This document shows, in pieces, positions 1 to 10,636 of a stretch of 64,000 nt of DNA. The stretch is from NCBI RefSeq assembly GCF_900243745.1, contig NZ_LT984798.1, positions 2,626,001 to 2,690,000 of the forward strand. Direction: 5' to 3'. The DNA comes from Desulfovibrio sp. G11 (GTDB taxonomy: Bacteria > Desulfobacterota > Desulfovibrionia > Desulfovibrionales > Desulfovibrionaceae). The notes under the pieces are model-generated. The model was not told where the DNA came from, did not search any database, and worked only from the letters and a program-made list of their open reading frames with translations. The translations under genes and the position numbers were made by a program. The number at the start of each line of letters is the position of its first letter. Position 1 is the first letter of the stretch.

Positions 1-64
1 CTGCGGGCGTATGTTCCACCGCCGAACAGCGGCAAGGCAAGCATACCCGGATGTGAAACGTACA

Positions 65-817
65 CTAATGTGAGATGATGCTGGCAAGAAAATCTTTGGC
101 ACGCTGGGTTTGCGGGCTATCAAAGAACTGTTCTTTGGGCGTGTCTTCAAGAATAAGCCCTTCTTCCATAAAGAGCACCCTGTGGGCAACCTTGCGGGCA
201 AAGCCCATTTCGTGCGTCACCACCATCATGGTCATGCCTTCATAGGCAAGCTCAACCATAACATCCAGTACTTCATTAATCATTTCAGGATCAAGAGCCG
301 AAGTCGGCTCGTCAAAAAGCATGGCCACAGGGTCCATGCACAAAGCGCGCGCGATGGCTACACGCTGCTGCTGCCCGCCGGAAAGCTGCGCGGGATATTT
401 TTCCGTATGCTGGTCAAGGCCAACGCGGCGCAGAAGGGTGAGGGCCTTTTCCCTGGCTTCTTCGTGATTTCTTTTGAGCACTTTTTCCTGGGCCAGAATC
501 AGGTTGTGGATGATGTTCAGGTGCGGAAAAAGCTCAAAATGCTGAAAGACCATACCAACACGGCTGCGCAGTGCCGCAAGGTTTGTGCTCTTGCTGGTAA
601 CCTCTATTCCGTTGACGAATATCTGTCCGCCCTGCACAGGTTCCAGGCCGTTGACGGTCTTGATCAGCGTGGATTTGCCCGAGCCGGAAGGCCCGCACAC
701 CACCACCACCTCGCCTTTGTGGATGCTGGTTGTGCAGTCCCGCAGCACGTTAAAATCACCGTACCATTTGGATACGTTGTTCAGGACGATCATTGCTTCT
801 TCGGTGGGTATATTCAT
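65..817 (-). CDS. gltL: Polar amino acid ABC transporter, ATP-binding subunit (GltL/GlnQ type)
   Basis: This is the cytoplasmic ATPase that powers a polar amino acid importer, probably for glutamate/aspartate. The 250-residue protein has the usual length. It shows Walker A (GPSGSGKS, about residue 42), the ABC signature LSGGQQQR (about 145), Walker B ([12 protein letters not shown]) and the switch histidine (VVTHEMGFA). Its ATG overlaps the stop of the upstream permease gene as ATGA, so the two are translationally coupled. It is the last gene of a binding protein, permease, permease, ATPase operon on the minus strand. Substrate is inferred from the operon and not from this subunit, because GlnQ, ArtP and GltL ATPases are hard to tell apart by sequence. 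Confidence 0.93.
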   Translation of the reverse strand: MNIPTEEAMIVLNNVSKWYGDFNVLRDCTTSIHKGEVVVVCGPSGSGKSTLIKTVNGLEPVQGGQIFVNGIEVTSKSTNLAALRSRVGMVFQHFELFPHLNIIHNLILAQEKVLKRNHEEAREKALTLLRRVGLDQHTEKYPAQLSGGQQQRVAIARALCMDPVAMLFDEPTSALDPEMINEVLDVMVELAYEGMTMMVVTHEMGFARKVAHRVLFMEEGLILEDTPKEQFFDSPQTQRAKDFLASIISH

Positions 818-1491
818 AGCTTGAGTCTCTTTTTTACCACGGTTACGGCCAGGGAAACGCAGAAGCAGACAACAAAGTAGCCGGCGCCCGCAAAGAGCAC
901 CATTTCTATTTCATAGCCGGTGGTCTTGCCTATGTTGGTGGCAGTGCGGAAAAAGTCCGCAAGGCCTATGATGTATACAAGGGCCGTGTCCTGAAACAAA
1001 ATCACGCCCTGTGTGAGCAGCAGGGGCGTCATGACGCGGAAAGCCTGCGGCAGAATGACATAGATGAGCGTTTGCGACTTGGTCATGCCGAGGGCAAGGG
1101 CCGCGTAGTTTTGCCCTCTGGAGACGCTGTTCATGCCCGCCCGGATGATTTCAGAATAATACGCGGCCTCAAAAGCGGTAAAGGCCACCATGGCGGAAAC
1201 AAGGCGGATATCGGTCAGAGGAGACAGATTAAGAAATTTCGTTAAAAACTGCGGTACGATAAGATAAAACCACAACAACACCATAACCAGGGGGATGGAG
1301 CGGAAGCAGTTGACATAGGCCGCTGCAAGCCAGCGCAAGGGCGCATAGATGGAAATGCGGGCCACAGCCAGAAGTGTGCCGAGCACCATGCCCAGAATGA
1401 TGGACGTGATCGTTATCTTGAGCGTTACCAGAATGCCCTTTTGCAGCAGCGGCAGGCTTTGTTCAAGGATGCTCCAGTCAAAATCAAGCAT
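814..1491 (-). CDS. gltK: Polar amino acid ABC transporter permease (GltK-like)
   Basis: Inner-membrane permease of the HisM/GltK family, 225 residues with about five hydrophobic segments. It carries the EAA-loop region near residues 120-150 ([21 protein letters not shown]), which docks on the ATPase. I chose the ATG at 1491 ([12 protein letters not shown]) over an in-frame start 45 bases upstream because it has a GGGAGG ribosome site six bases away and overlaps the preceding permease stop by eight bases (ATGCTTGA), typical of coupled permease pairs. It would pair with the 1484-2233 product to form the heterodimeric channel. Confidence 0.9.
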   Translation of the reverse strand: MLDFDWSILEQSLPLLQKGILVTLKITITSIILGMVLGTLLAVARISIYAPLRWLAAAYVNCFRSIPLVMVLLWFYLIVPQFLTKFLNLSPLTDIRLVSAMVAFTAFEAAYYSEIIRAGMNSVSRGQNYAALALGMTKSQTLIYVILPQAFRVMTPLLLTQGVILFQDTALVYIIGLADFFRTATNIGKTTGYEIEMVLFAGAGYFVVCFCVSLAVTVVKKRLKL

Positions 1492-2233
1492 TTTTGCCTC
1501 CCATGCCGGTGGAGGGCAGCCGCATTTTCTTTTCAAGCATCTTCATGGCCCGCATGACGATAAAGTTCAAAAACACATACGCCAGCGTGACCGCAATGAA
1601 GGACTCATAGGCAAAACCGGAAAACTCAAGCAGGCGATTGGCCTGCGAAGTCAGTTCCACAAGGCCTATGGTAGAGGCCACGGCCGTGTTTTTGACCATA
1701 TTGAGCATTTCGGAGGTCAACGGCGGTGTGATGATGCGGTAAGCATTGGGAAGCAGCACGTGAACGTAGGTCTGCGGCAGGGTAAGGCCCAGTGCCAGTC
1801 CGGCATAGCGCTGCCCTCGTGACAGGGCCAGAATGCCCGAACGTACCTGTTCGCATACGCGCGCGCCCGTGAACAGGCCCAACGCGCAGGTTGAGAGAAT
1901 GAAAAACTGGGCGTTGGGGTTCAGCTCAGACTTGAACCATACGCTGATATCGCGGGGTAAAAGGTCGGGAGCGGCCAGATACCAGATGAAAAACTGGACG
2001 ATAAGCGGAATGTTACGAAAAATGGCGACATAGGTAGCGCCCACAGTCCGCAGGGCCTTGCTGGGCAAAGTGCGCAGAATTCCAAAAAACGAGCCTACAA
2101 TAAAGGCTACAATCCAGGCACAGACAAAAAGAGCCGCAGTGGTCAGAAAGCCGTCTATCAACCAGTTAAGGTAGGTGACGTTTCCGAACGGAGCCTGCTC
2201 AAAAAATATGCCCCAGTTCCAGTTAGCCTGCAT
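1484..2233 (-). CDS. gltJ: Polar amino acid ABC transporter permease (GltJ-like)
   Basis: First permease of the importer, 249 residues and strongly hydrophobic. The EAA-type loop reads [20 protein letters not shown] near residues 120-140. Its N-terminal stretch before the first membrane helix ([13 protein letters not shown]...) resembles GltJ proteins of glutamate/aspartate systems. It follows the binding protein gene at a 120-base distance that holds a strong hairpin, and its stop overlaps the start of gltK. Gene order gltI-gltJ-gltK-gltL matches the glutamate/aspartate operon of enterobacteria, which is the main ground for the name. Confidence 0.9.
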   Translation of the reverse strand: MQANWNWGIFFEQAPFGNVTYLNWLIDGFLTTAALFVCAWIVAFIVGSFFGILRTLPSKALRTVGATYVAIFRNIPLIVQFFIWYLAAPDLLPRDISVWFKSELNPNAQFFILSTCALGLFTGARVCEQVRSGILALSRGQRYAGLALGLTLPQTYVHVLLPNAYRIITPPLTSEMLNMVKNTAVASTIGLVELTSQANRLLEFSGFAYESFIAVTLAYVFLNFIVMRAMKMLEKKMRLPSTGMGGKNA

Positions 2234-2299
2234 CAGAAAAATCCATCCATAAAGATAATACGTATTTCATGGTGCCTCATAGCGCGGGCTGGTCTGACG

Positions 2300-2334
2300 G
2301 CGAAGCGCCAGCGAGTGTTCTGCTGGCGCTTCGC
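2300..2334. other. Hairpin between gltI and gltJ
   Basis: A perfect 13-bp inverted repeat (GCGAAGCGCCAGC, 2300-2312, and its complement 2322-2334) with a 9-base loop sits between the binding protein and permease genes. On the minus strand no run of T follows, so it is probably not a full terminator. It fits an RNA stability or partial-termination element that gives more binding protein than permease. Confidence 0.6.
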
Positions 2335-2352
2335 ATTTCAAAACAGAAACAG

Positions 2353-3261
2353 TTAATTCAGGGCCTTGTCGTTGGGGGCCTTGAAGAGGGTCTTCATTTC
2401 GTCGGACATGTCAAAATCCATGTTCATGCCCTTGGGGGGGATGGGCTGCTTGAACCAGCGGGTGTAGGACTTTTCAGCTTCGCCGTTCAGTTGCAGTTCG
2501 GCAATGGCATCGTCAGCCAGTTTTTTGAAAGCGGCATCGCCTTTGCGCAGCATGCAGCCGTAAGCTTCAAAGCTTTGCGGAGTTCCTACGATAACCCATT
2601 CGGCGGGTTTTTTGGCTTTGGCCCGCTCGCCGGCCAGAAGGGCGTCGTCAATGAAAAAGGCTACGGCACGGCCGGATTCCACGGTACGGAAGGAGTCGCC
2701 GTGGTCCTTGGTGCTGATGATGCTGATGCCGAGTTTTTTCTCGTCATTCATCTTGTTCAGCAGCATTTCCGAGGTGGTTCCGGCGGTAACGGCAACATTT
2801 TTGCCCTTGAGGTCGTCAAAGTCCTTGATGCCCGAATCCTTGTGGGTCAGCAGGCGGGTACCCACAATGAAGAGGGTGTTGGAAAAATCGACTTGCTGCT
2901 GGCGGTCGGCATTGTTGGTGGTAGAGCCACATTCGAAATCGTAGGTGCCGTTCTGGAGAAGGGGAATGCGGTTTTGCGATGTAATGGGTACAAAGCGCAC
3001 TTTCAGGTTGGGCATGTTGAGCTGTTTTTTTACGGCGTCAACAATCTTGTTGGAGTAGTCTTGTGAGTAGCCTATGACGTTCTGTTGCAGGTCATAGTAA
3101 GAAAATGGCACGGAGGATTCCCGATGCCCCACAGTGATAACGCCGGTTTCTTTGATTTTTTTCAGCGTTCCGGTCAGTTCTTCAGCCTGCGGAGCAGTGT
3201 GGGCCGTGGCAAGAAGAAGCAGGGCCGCCAGAGCGGACAAAAGGGTTTTCTTCAGGGTCAT
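2353..3261 (-). CDS. gltI: Glutamate/aspartate-type periplasmic binding protein
   Basis: Family 3 extracellular solute-binding protein, 302 residues. A classical signal peptide spans about residues 1-27 (Lys-Lys, then a Leu/Ala-rich core, ending near APQAEE). The mature part follows the GltI/AatJ pattern: an N-terminal GHRESSVPFSYYD motif, GYSQDY, and a central VTAGTTSE hinge segment. It would capture acidic amino acids in the periplasm and deliver them to GltJK. The start has a good AGGAGG ribosome site. It is the first gene of the operon, with a candidate promoter about 360 bases upstream. Substrate is inferred from family resemblance; related proteins bind glutamine or general polar amino acids. 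Confidence 0.9.
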   Translation of the reverse strand: MTLKKTLLSALAALLLLATAHTAPQAEELTGTLKKIKETGVITVGHRESSVPFSYYDLQQNVIGYSQDYSNKIVDAVKKQLNMPNLKVRFVPITSQNRIPLLQNGTYDFECGSTTNNADRQQQVDFSNTLFIVGTRLLTHKDSGIKDFDDLKGKNVAVTAGTTSEMLLNKMNDEKKLGISIISTKDHGDSFRTVESGRAVAFFIDDALLAGERAKAKKPAEWVIVGTPQSFEAYGCMLRKGDAAFKKLADDAIAELQLNGEAEKSYTRWFKQPIPPKGMNMDFDMSDEMKTLFKAPNDKALN

Positions 3262-3646
3262 GGTTTCCTCCTAAAAAGTGGCATTGCTTGGGAGCAACAT
3301 TTTGGATTTGTTTCGATAAACGTCCCCAAAAATCCCTTGCGGGAAAAGTTGTGTGCCTTGAGAGTTTTCAACCGCCAGCCCGGCGGGTGCGCGAGGTGCT
3401 GGCGGAGCTTGCCGCAGAAGCTTTTTATTTGTGCGGCTGCGTACCCTGCAAAAATGAGAATACGCCCCCTGCATCGCGCCGCCGTGGCAGCGTGTTGCGT
3501 GGCATGGCCGTGTGGCCCGGCTGTTTGTACGGGGTATGCAGCCTGCCGCATAACATCAGGACAGGCAAGGCATTATGATGAGAAAACGCAGAAGTTACCG
3601 CCCCGTATAACCTGATTAGTTTTATAAATAATGAACGCCTTGTCAA
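3262..3646 (-). promoter_or_regulatory. Candidate gltI promoter and long 5' leader
   Basis: On the minus strand a perfect -35 box TTGACA (3646-3641) is followed, about 16 bases on, by an AT-rich -10 region around TATAAAAC (3628-3620). It is the best sigma-70-like match in the intergenic gap. If used, the leader to the gltI ATG is about 350 bases and GC-rich. An open reading frame of 97 codons in this leader ends in ATGA overlap with the gltI start. I do not recognise its product and treat it as probably non-coding. Confidence 0.45.
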
Positions 3647-3778
3647 CAAATTATGAAAATATTGTTTAAACTACGTGTATTTATTCCGGATTAAGCGTGT
3701 CGCGCGCAGTATGTTTGCCGCTTGCCGCCCGTCTGTGCGGGCATGGGCAGCCTGGCGGCAGCGGGTGATAAACAGAAA

Positions 3779-3801
3779 ACGCCAGGCTGAAAGCCTGGCG
3801 T
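3779..3801 (-). terminator. Rho-independent terminator of the repeat-protein gene
   Basis: Perfect 10-bp stem (ACGCCAGGCT and complement) with a 3-base loop, followed on the minus strand by TTTTCTGTTT. It lies 34 bases after the stop of the 3835-5058 gene. Confidence 0.85.
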
Positions 3802-3834
3802 GGAGTCTACATAGGCGCTGCCCCCGCGAGCAGG

Positions 3835-5058
3835 TCAGATGTTGAGATTGAGTCCTGCCAGGACGCTCATATTGCCGTTGGAATAATTCCCGAAATACGA
3901 GCTGGCGTTGCCGGATCCGGCCCACCATGCGGCCATTGATTCTATCTGTATGCGTTTGCGCATTTCTGATGGCGACGCCTGCATGGCCTTGCGGGCATCG
4001 TCAAGGCCGGAAAGAGCTTCTACCTGCTGATACTGCTTGACCAGCGCTGGATTATCGTCAAAAAATTTCTGTATCTTGGCCTTGTCCGGGCTGTCGCTGA
4101 TAACGGTAACGCTGCCGTTGGCATTGACCTGAAGCGTGAACTGCACGTCTGGTGAAATACCTATATTTTTCAATCCCTTGGAAAGGGTGTTCCCCAGGTC
4201 GCTTTTGTCAAGAGCAGCCTGTATGTCGCCAAGCTCGCCATTGTTGATGGCGACCTGAACATTGCCCGCCTGCCCCAGCCTGAGGCTGGCTGCGGAGGCA
4301 TCTACCCCCTGTTTTTTTAGCTGGCCGGCCAGATTTTCGGCCAGACCGGTATTTTCTGCCAGCCACTTGTTGATTTCGTCAGCCTGCGTGTGTTCGCCGC
4401 TGACCACGAGCTTGCCCTCGCTGTCGAGAACAAACGTCATGGGTGTGGCGAGGTCCACCCCCATGCCAACGAGGGCCGAGCGCAGCCTGGCGCTCTGTTC
4501 GCTGTTGGCGTCAAGGGCGGTCTGTGTGGCGGTCTGGGCTGTGTTGACGATCTTGAGTTTACCGGTGTCGCTCAGTTTCATGCTCACCGTGGTGTTTGCG
4601 GCAAGGCCCGAGGCGGCCAGGTTTGAGCGCAGTTCCATGCCGAGCGAGGGGTTGACGTCCAGCCACGCCTGGGCATTTTTCTGGTCTGAGGCATTGGGGC
4701 TTGCCGCGCTCAGGCTGCCGTCTGCATTGAGGGTAAAGGTAATATCCTCGGGGTCGCTGACGGCCATGCCGGCGAAACCGTTTTTGACATTTTCATTGAA
4801 TGTCGTCAGTAACTGTTCACGGTATTTGGTTATCTGGTTGAATGTAACCCGGCTGTCAGCAGGAAGGCCCATAGATTCCATCGCGTACTTGGTCAGTTCG
4901 ACCATACTGGCGACCTGATTGGTCATGGATACCTCGGGGCTGAACAGCTTGTTCAGGGAATTGGACGCGCTGCCGGAGGAGTTGCCCGTGCTTTTCAACT
5001 GCTGGCCCTGCCACTGCAGCATGGCCGTGCTGTAGCTGTTAACGCTGGATATGCTCAT
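3835..5058 (-). CDS. Unrecognised protein with five ~50-residue repeats
   Basis: A 407-residue protein I do not recognise. I chose the ATG at 5058 because GGGAGG lies five bases upstream; an in-frame start 15 bases earlier has none. The first 100 residues are Ser/Asn/Gln-rich then helical. Residues about 104-352 consist of five tandem units of about 50 residues (starts near 104, 156, 205, 255 and 304). Each reads hydrophobic-x-F-x-L-x3-G-x-L-x-V, then a spacer, then I-x3-L-x2-N-x2-L-x3-L-x3-L-x3-G: a probable beta-hairpin followed by two helices. The C-terminus is Trp/Gly/Asn-rich. There is no signal peptide, membrane segment or cysteine. It is a single-gene unit with its own terminator. The Ser/Gln-rich start vaguely recalls substrates of flagellar-type export, but nothing proves this. 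Confidence 0.75.
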   Translation of the reverse strand: MSISSVNSYSTAMLQWQGQQLKSTGNSSGSASNSLNKLFSPEVSMTNQVASMVELTKYAMESMGLPADSRVTFNQITKYREQLLTTFNENVKNGFAGMAVSDPEDITFTLNADGSLSAASPNASDQKNAQAWLDVNPSLGMELRSNLAASGLAANTTVSMKLSDTGKLKIVNTAQTATQTALDANSEQSARLRSALVGMGVDLATPMTFVLDSEGKLVVSGEHTQADEINKWLAENTGLAENLAGQLKKQGVDASAASLRLGQAGNVQVAINNGELGDIQAALDKSDLGNTLSKGLKNIGISPDVQFTLQVNANGSVTVISDSPDKAKIQKFFDDNPALVKQYQQVEALSGLDDARKAMQASPSEMRKRIQIESMAAWWAGSGNASSYFGNYSNGNMSVLAGLNLNI

Positions 5059-5250
5059 GAGTCCTCCCGGCAAAAATTGCTTTGAAAATATCTGCGCCTG
5101 CTTTTATGCAAAATATGGTCCATAAAATATAATTCATATTTTTTACCTTGTTCATCAGTATGTTATTGTGTTCGTATGCTGAAAAAAATACTCATGAAAC
5201 AAACCGTTCCCAAGATGGACAGGCCACATAAAATAGGCTAGAGAGCGAAC

Positions 5251-6249
<999 letters not shown>

Positions 6250-8766
6250 CTTCCTGGCGCTTGTTCAGGCGCTGAGGGCGCGGCATCATTGTGGATGGGG
6301 GCTTGCGGCCCTCATTCTTACTCTTCTGGCTCTTTCGCTTCTGGCGGGAGCCAACTTTGAAGTTGTCCCCAGAATTTATGTGGCCGGTCAGGTGGCGGAC
6401 TCGGATGTCATTGCCGACCGGGACCTGCTGGTAGAAGATACGCAGGCCACCAAGGCCCGCCGCAAGCAGGTGCTGTTTCTGCAGCCTCCGGTGTACGATC
6501 TGAGCCTTGAGCCGTATGTAGCCTTTCAGAACCGTATTGTGGAGGTCCTGCGCAGCATCAATAACGGCGTGGACTACAGGACCCAGGCCGGCCCCCTGCA
6601 AAGGCTGGCCGATGAACTGACGCCGCCCGTGGCCGATGAGGTCCTGCCCGAACTGGCGCAGCCGCAGGTGCAGGAATATCTGCTGAAAATCCTGCTGCCC
6701 AGTATTCGAGAGCACATGGCCGAAGGGCTTGTGGGCGACATCCGTTCCGCTCGGGTGGGCCGTAGCGGCGTTATCATACGCAATCTTGACAATAACACGG
6801 AGATGCTGCGCCCGGAGATTTCCAACCTGCCTGACGTACAGTCTTTTCTTGCAGAAATTTCTTCCGTCATCCGTCAGGTTCCTACCCTGAACCCGCAGTC
6901 CCGCAGGGCCATCAATATCCTGCTGTCCGCCACCATGCCCGCCTCGCTCACGCTTAACCGCGAATCTACGCAAAAGCGCGGCAACGCCGTTATGGGAATG
7001 GTGGAACCCGTGTACTACCAGATTCTCAAGGGTGAACTGCTGCTGCGCAAGGGCGAGCGCGTAAGCCGCGAACAGCAGATAAAGCTGCAGACCCTGTACA
7101 AATCAGCTTCAGATCCCATGCACTGGTGCGCGGCCGCGGGGACGTTTATTTGCGCCCTGCTGCTGGCGGTGGGCTTTTTTGTGGCTCCCAGCGGCAAGCC
7201 CGGCACACCGCTACGCTGCAAGGACATGCTGCTCATTTCACTGGTGCTGCTCCTATTCAGCGCCGGGGCCAAAATTGTCTATGTGCTTGGCTTGCGCATG
7301 GACAGCGTAACGTTTCTCAAGACGCTGAGCCTGGGCTTTCCCGTAGCCGGGGCAGTGGGGCTGGTAGCCATGGTTTTTGCTGCCAGACGTTACTGCACCA
7401 TGGGCCTTCTGCTGTCTTTCTTTACCATGCTCATGTTTCAGGAAGGGTTTTACTACTTCCTTTACCAGTTCCTGGGCGGCATGCTGGCTACATGGCTTGT
7501 GACCAATGCCCAAAGTCGGCAGGACGTGGTGTGGAGCGTCATTCCCCTGACCATAGGGCAATCGCTTATCTGGCTGGGTACGGCCCTGCTTTCACAAACC
7601 GTTCCGGCGGAACTGCCCATGCAGCTTGCGGCCGTGGCCATCAACAGCCTTTTGTCGCTTATTCTGCTTTTTGCCGTCAGCCCGGTACTGGAACTCAGTT
7701 TCGGCTACAGTACACGCTTTCGTCTTATGGAGCTTATGAGCCTTGAGCAGCCTCTTATGCAGGAGCTTATGGTCACGGTTCCCGGCACCTATCACCATTC
7801 GCTGGTGGTTTCCAATATGGTGGAAGCGGGCGCAAAGGCCATCGGGGCCAACAGCCTGCTGTGCAAGGTGGCGGCCCTGTATCATGACGTGGGCAAGCTG
7901 TCCTACCCCGAATACTTCATTGAAAACCAGTTTGGCGGTCCTAACAAGCACGACAAGCTCGCGCCTTCCATGAGCGCGCTTATTTTGCTGTCGCACGTCA
8001 AAAAAGGCACGGAACTGGCCGAACGCTACAAGCTCGGACAGGACATTGCGGATATTATCAGCCAGCATCACGGCACACGGCTTATCCGCTTCTTTTACCA
8101 GAAAGCCCTCAATATGGGCGAAAAACCCAGAGAATCTGACTACAGCTATGTGGGACCGCGCCCGCAAACCAAGGAAGCCGCCATCCTCATGCTGGCCGAC
8201 TCGGTAGAAGCGTCCAGCCGTACGCTTACCGACCCCACTCCGGCCCGCATCAAGAGCCATATCGATACCATCATCAAGGGTATTTTTTCGGAAGGGCAGT
8301 TGGATGAATCCGAACTGACCTTCAAGGACCTGCATTATCTCAGCGAGAATTTCCAGCGCATCCTTACAGGCATTTTTCACCAGCGCATAGCCTATCCTGA
8401 CGCCAAGATACGTGACGTAGCCAAGGCTGCGGGCAGGCCCGAAGGCCGGGCAGAGGGCAAGGGGGGGCAGCCCGCCACGTCGGCAGCGGCCCCGGCGGGC
8501 CAGACGCGGCAGCATTCCCGTGCCAGCGCGGACAGCGTTGCCTCCGGCAGTCTCTCAGGTGGGCCGGTTGCGGCAGACGCGGGCAGGGTGGCGGAAGCAC
8601 CGGGCGCGTTGCCTGCGGCCGCAGGGGAGCATGCGCCGGGTTTGCGTGAAGCACCTGATGCGGCTGGTATGCCTGCTGCAGAAAAACCCGCCGTGACAGA
8701 TACAACGGAAGAGGACGGTCCGGTGGCCGGAATCTCCCGCAACGGGCCTTCGGGCAATGGCACGCG

Positions 8767-9237
8767 GTGAAGCCGCATCCGGAAGCCGTGCGTGTTTTTC
8801 GCCGCTATCCGTCAGGATGCGCGCTTGCGCCGCTGCACTGGCGTCAGATGCGCACTGCCCTGCATGCCATGCTGACTGTGCCGTCTGCGCCGGGTGAGGC
8901 GCAGGCCCCTGAAGGGGTGGAGCTGTATCTGCTGGATGATGCGTCAGTAGCAAGGGCCAATGCCGGGCATCTCGGCTGTACGGGACCCACCAATATTCTT
9001 TCTTTTCCCGGCGGGTCCGGTTCTCCCGGCGCTCTGCTGCTTTCCCTGGATACACTGCGGCGGGAATGTCTGCTGTACGGGCAGGACCCGGCCGAACATG
9101 CCGTGCGGCTTTTGGCTCACGGTATGGGCCATTTGCGAGGCCTGGACCACGGCCCGGTTATGGATGCTCTTTGTGAGCGCCATATGGAGGCTGCCTGGGC
9201 AGCCTTGTGTGACGAAGAGGCGTGTCGGAGTACCTAA
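8767..9237 (+). CDS. ybeY: Endoribonuclease YbeY, 16S rRNA maturation
   Basis: A 156-residue single-domain metalloendoribonuclease acting in 16S rRNA 3'-end maturation and ribosome quality control. The family zinc motif H-x3-H-x5-H is visible as AHGMGHLRGLDHG (about residues 118-130), preceded by the TNILSFP block (about 75-81). It starts with GTG overlapping the previous stop as GTGA. The first 25 residues vary in the family, so the start rests mainly on the overlap. About 300 bases after its stop hold no gene I can support; only short GC-rich inverted repeats occur there before the convergent cca-like gene. Confidence 0.93.
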   Translation: MKPHPEAVRVFRRYPSGCALAPLHWRQMRTALHAMLTVPSAPGEAQAPEGVELYLLDDASVARANAGHLGCTGPTNILSFPGGSGSPGALLLSLDTLRRECLLYGQDPAEHAVRLLAHGMGHLRGLDHGPVMDALCERHMEAAWAALCDEEACRST

Positions 9238-9535
9238 GGGCTGTGATGCCATGTATCTTGCTGAAATGTTTTTGAATATGTAAACAGGCATGCCCGTACA
9301 TCTGCCGCAGGCGGCTTTTGGCTGCCGCAAAACGGCAAGCCAGAGCAAGCACCGGAGCAATGTGTTGAGAGTTGTTTTGACGGCTGCGGCAGGCGCCCGT
9401 CACAGAAGCCTAACGCGAAGCCGCCGTCAACGGTTCTGGGGGTGAAACAGGTAGTCTCACTGTCTGTTTTGTGGTCATGTGCCGCAGTGAACGCCCAGGT
9501 TTTTTGAGAGCATATATTCGCGAACGCAGAGAACC

Positions 9536-10636
9536 CTAACGCTGTTCTGCCAGGGCCTGGCAATGCAGGTCGCGCAGTTTTTTTGCTGAAAGCTTTCCCT
9601 TGTCGCGCCAGTCTTCGGGCAGTTTTACAGTAAGCAGAACGGCCAGGTGTGCCAGGGCAACGGTGCTGACGGGGCTGCCCCGATCCGCATCCACCAGCCG
9701 CCAGAAAGAGGAATCAAGGTCTGTCGCATGAACGCGCCAGAGCAGATCGCGTCTCGTGCCGGGCCGCAGATCCGCATACATGCCGCCTTTCATATGCTCG
9801 GCGGCGGCCAGTGTTCCGGCCCTGGCAAAACGCGCGGGCATACGCAGGCGGCGGGCCAGCCCCGCAGCCAGGGCAACGCCGCGCTGCTCATGGCCGTAGT
9901 GGTGCGGCAGCAGCGCAGGATCTGTCCGGATTTTGCCGAGATCGTGGCAAAGGGCCATCCAGGCTGCTACGGGATCTCCGGTCACAAGATCCATAATGCG
10001 CAGACTGTGTCCCAGAACAGAATTGCTGTGCCAGCGCCTTGGTCCGGCGGGTATGCCTGCAGCGGTTGCCAGCTCCGTGAACCAGGGGGTCAGGGCATGG
10101 CCCTGGGCCAGCACCCGGAAAAAACGCGCAGGAGCTGGCGCTGCAAGAGCCTTGAGGGTTTCGCGTCCCACACGTTCCGCGGGTAGTGCGGCAAGTGTTT
10201 GAGCAGAAAGGGCGCGCATCTGCTCAAAAGCACTCCGGTCAATGCGCCAGCCGGGCCATGCCGCGGCAAAGCGCGCCAGCCGGAATATGCGAGTGGGGTC
10301 TGCCGCAAAGGCCGCAGGCGAGGCGGGGCGCAGTATCTGCTGCCGCAGGTCCTCAAGGGCCTGCGGGTGCATGTGCAGCCTGCCCACGTTGTCGAGCGCC
10401 AGGGCATTGATGGTAAGGTCGCGGGCCGCAAGATCTTCTTCGATGTCTCCGCCGCGCAGGGGCATACATTCCCTGCCGCGCCACAGGCAGACATGCACAC
10501 TTTTGCCCACGAGCCTGGCATCCGGATGGCGGGCCAGAAAATTTTTCATGCTGCCGGTAAAGGCGAAGTCCAGTTCCACGGGCGTACGCCCGAGCAGCAT
10601 GTCGCGCACAGCGCCGCCAACGAGGTAGAGTTCCAT
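9536..10636 (-). CDS. cca: CCA-adding enzyme / poly(A) polymerase family nucleotidyltransferase with HD domain
   Basis: A 366-residue class II nucleotidyltransferase that would add or repair the CCA end of tRNAs. The head domain shows VGGAVRD (residues 6-12), LLGRTPVELDFAF, and RDLTINALA (about residue 83). PTRIFRLARFAA is the neck motif, and a C-terminal HD domain has LCHDLGK (about 225). The metal-binding pair, usually D-x-D, reads E-L-D here, a conservative change that should be checked. I chose ATG 10636, directly before the GGAVRD motif; a TTG 42 bases upstream is the alternative. No strong ribosome site is seen. The ATG lies in the same CATG as the divergent birA start. Confidence 0.83.
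   Translation of the reverse strand: MELYLVGGAVRDMLLGRTPVELDFAFTGSMKNFLARHPDARLVGKSVHVCLWRGRECMPLRGGDIEEDLAARDLTINALALDNVGRLHMHPQALEDLRQQILRPASPAAFAADPTRIFRLARFAAAWPGWRIDRSAFEQMRALSAQTLAALPAERVGRETLKALAAPAPARFFRVLAQGHALTPWFTELATAAGIPAGPRRWHSNSVLGHSLRIMDLVTGDPVAAWMALCHDLGKIRTDPALLPHHYGHEQRGVALAAGLARRLRMPARFARAGTLAAAEHMKGGMYADLRPGTRRDLLWRVHATDLDSSFWRLVDADRGSPVSTVALAHLAVLLTVKLPEDWRDKGKLSAKKLRDLHCQALAEQR

Noticed and set aside
3258..3551. 97-codon frame on the minus strand ending with ATGA overlap at the gltI start
   Set aside because: Composition (Arg/Pro/His/Cys-rich, no hydrophobic core) looks like non-coding GC-rich leader, with no ribosome site or recognisable family. The overlap alone is not enough.
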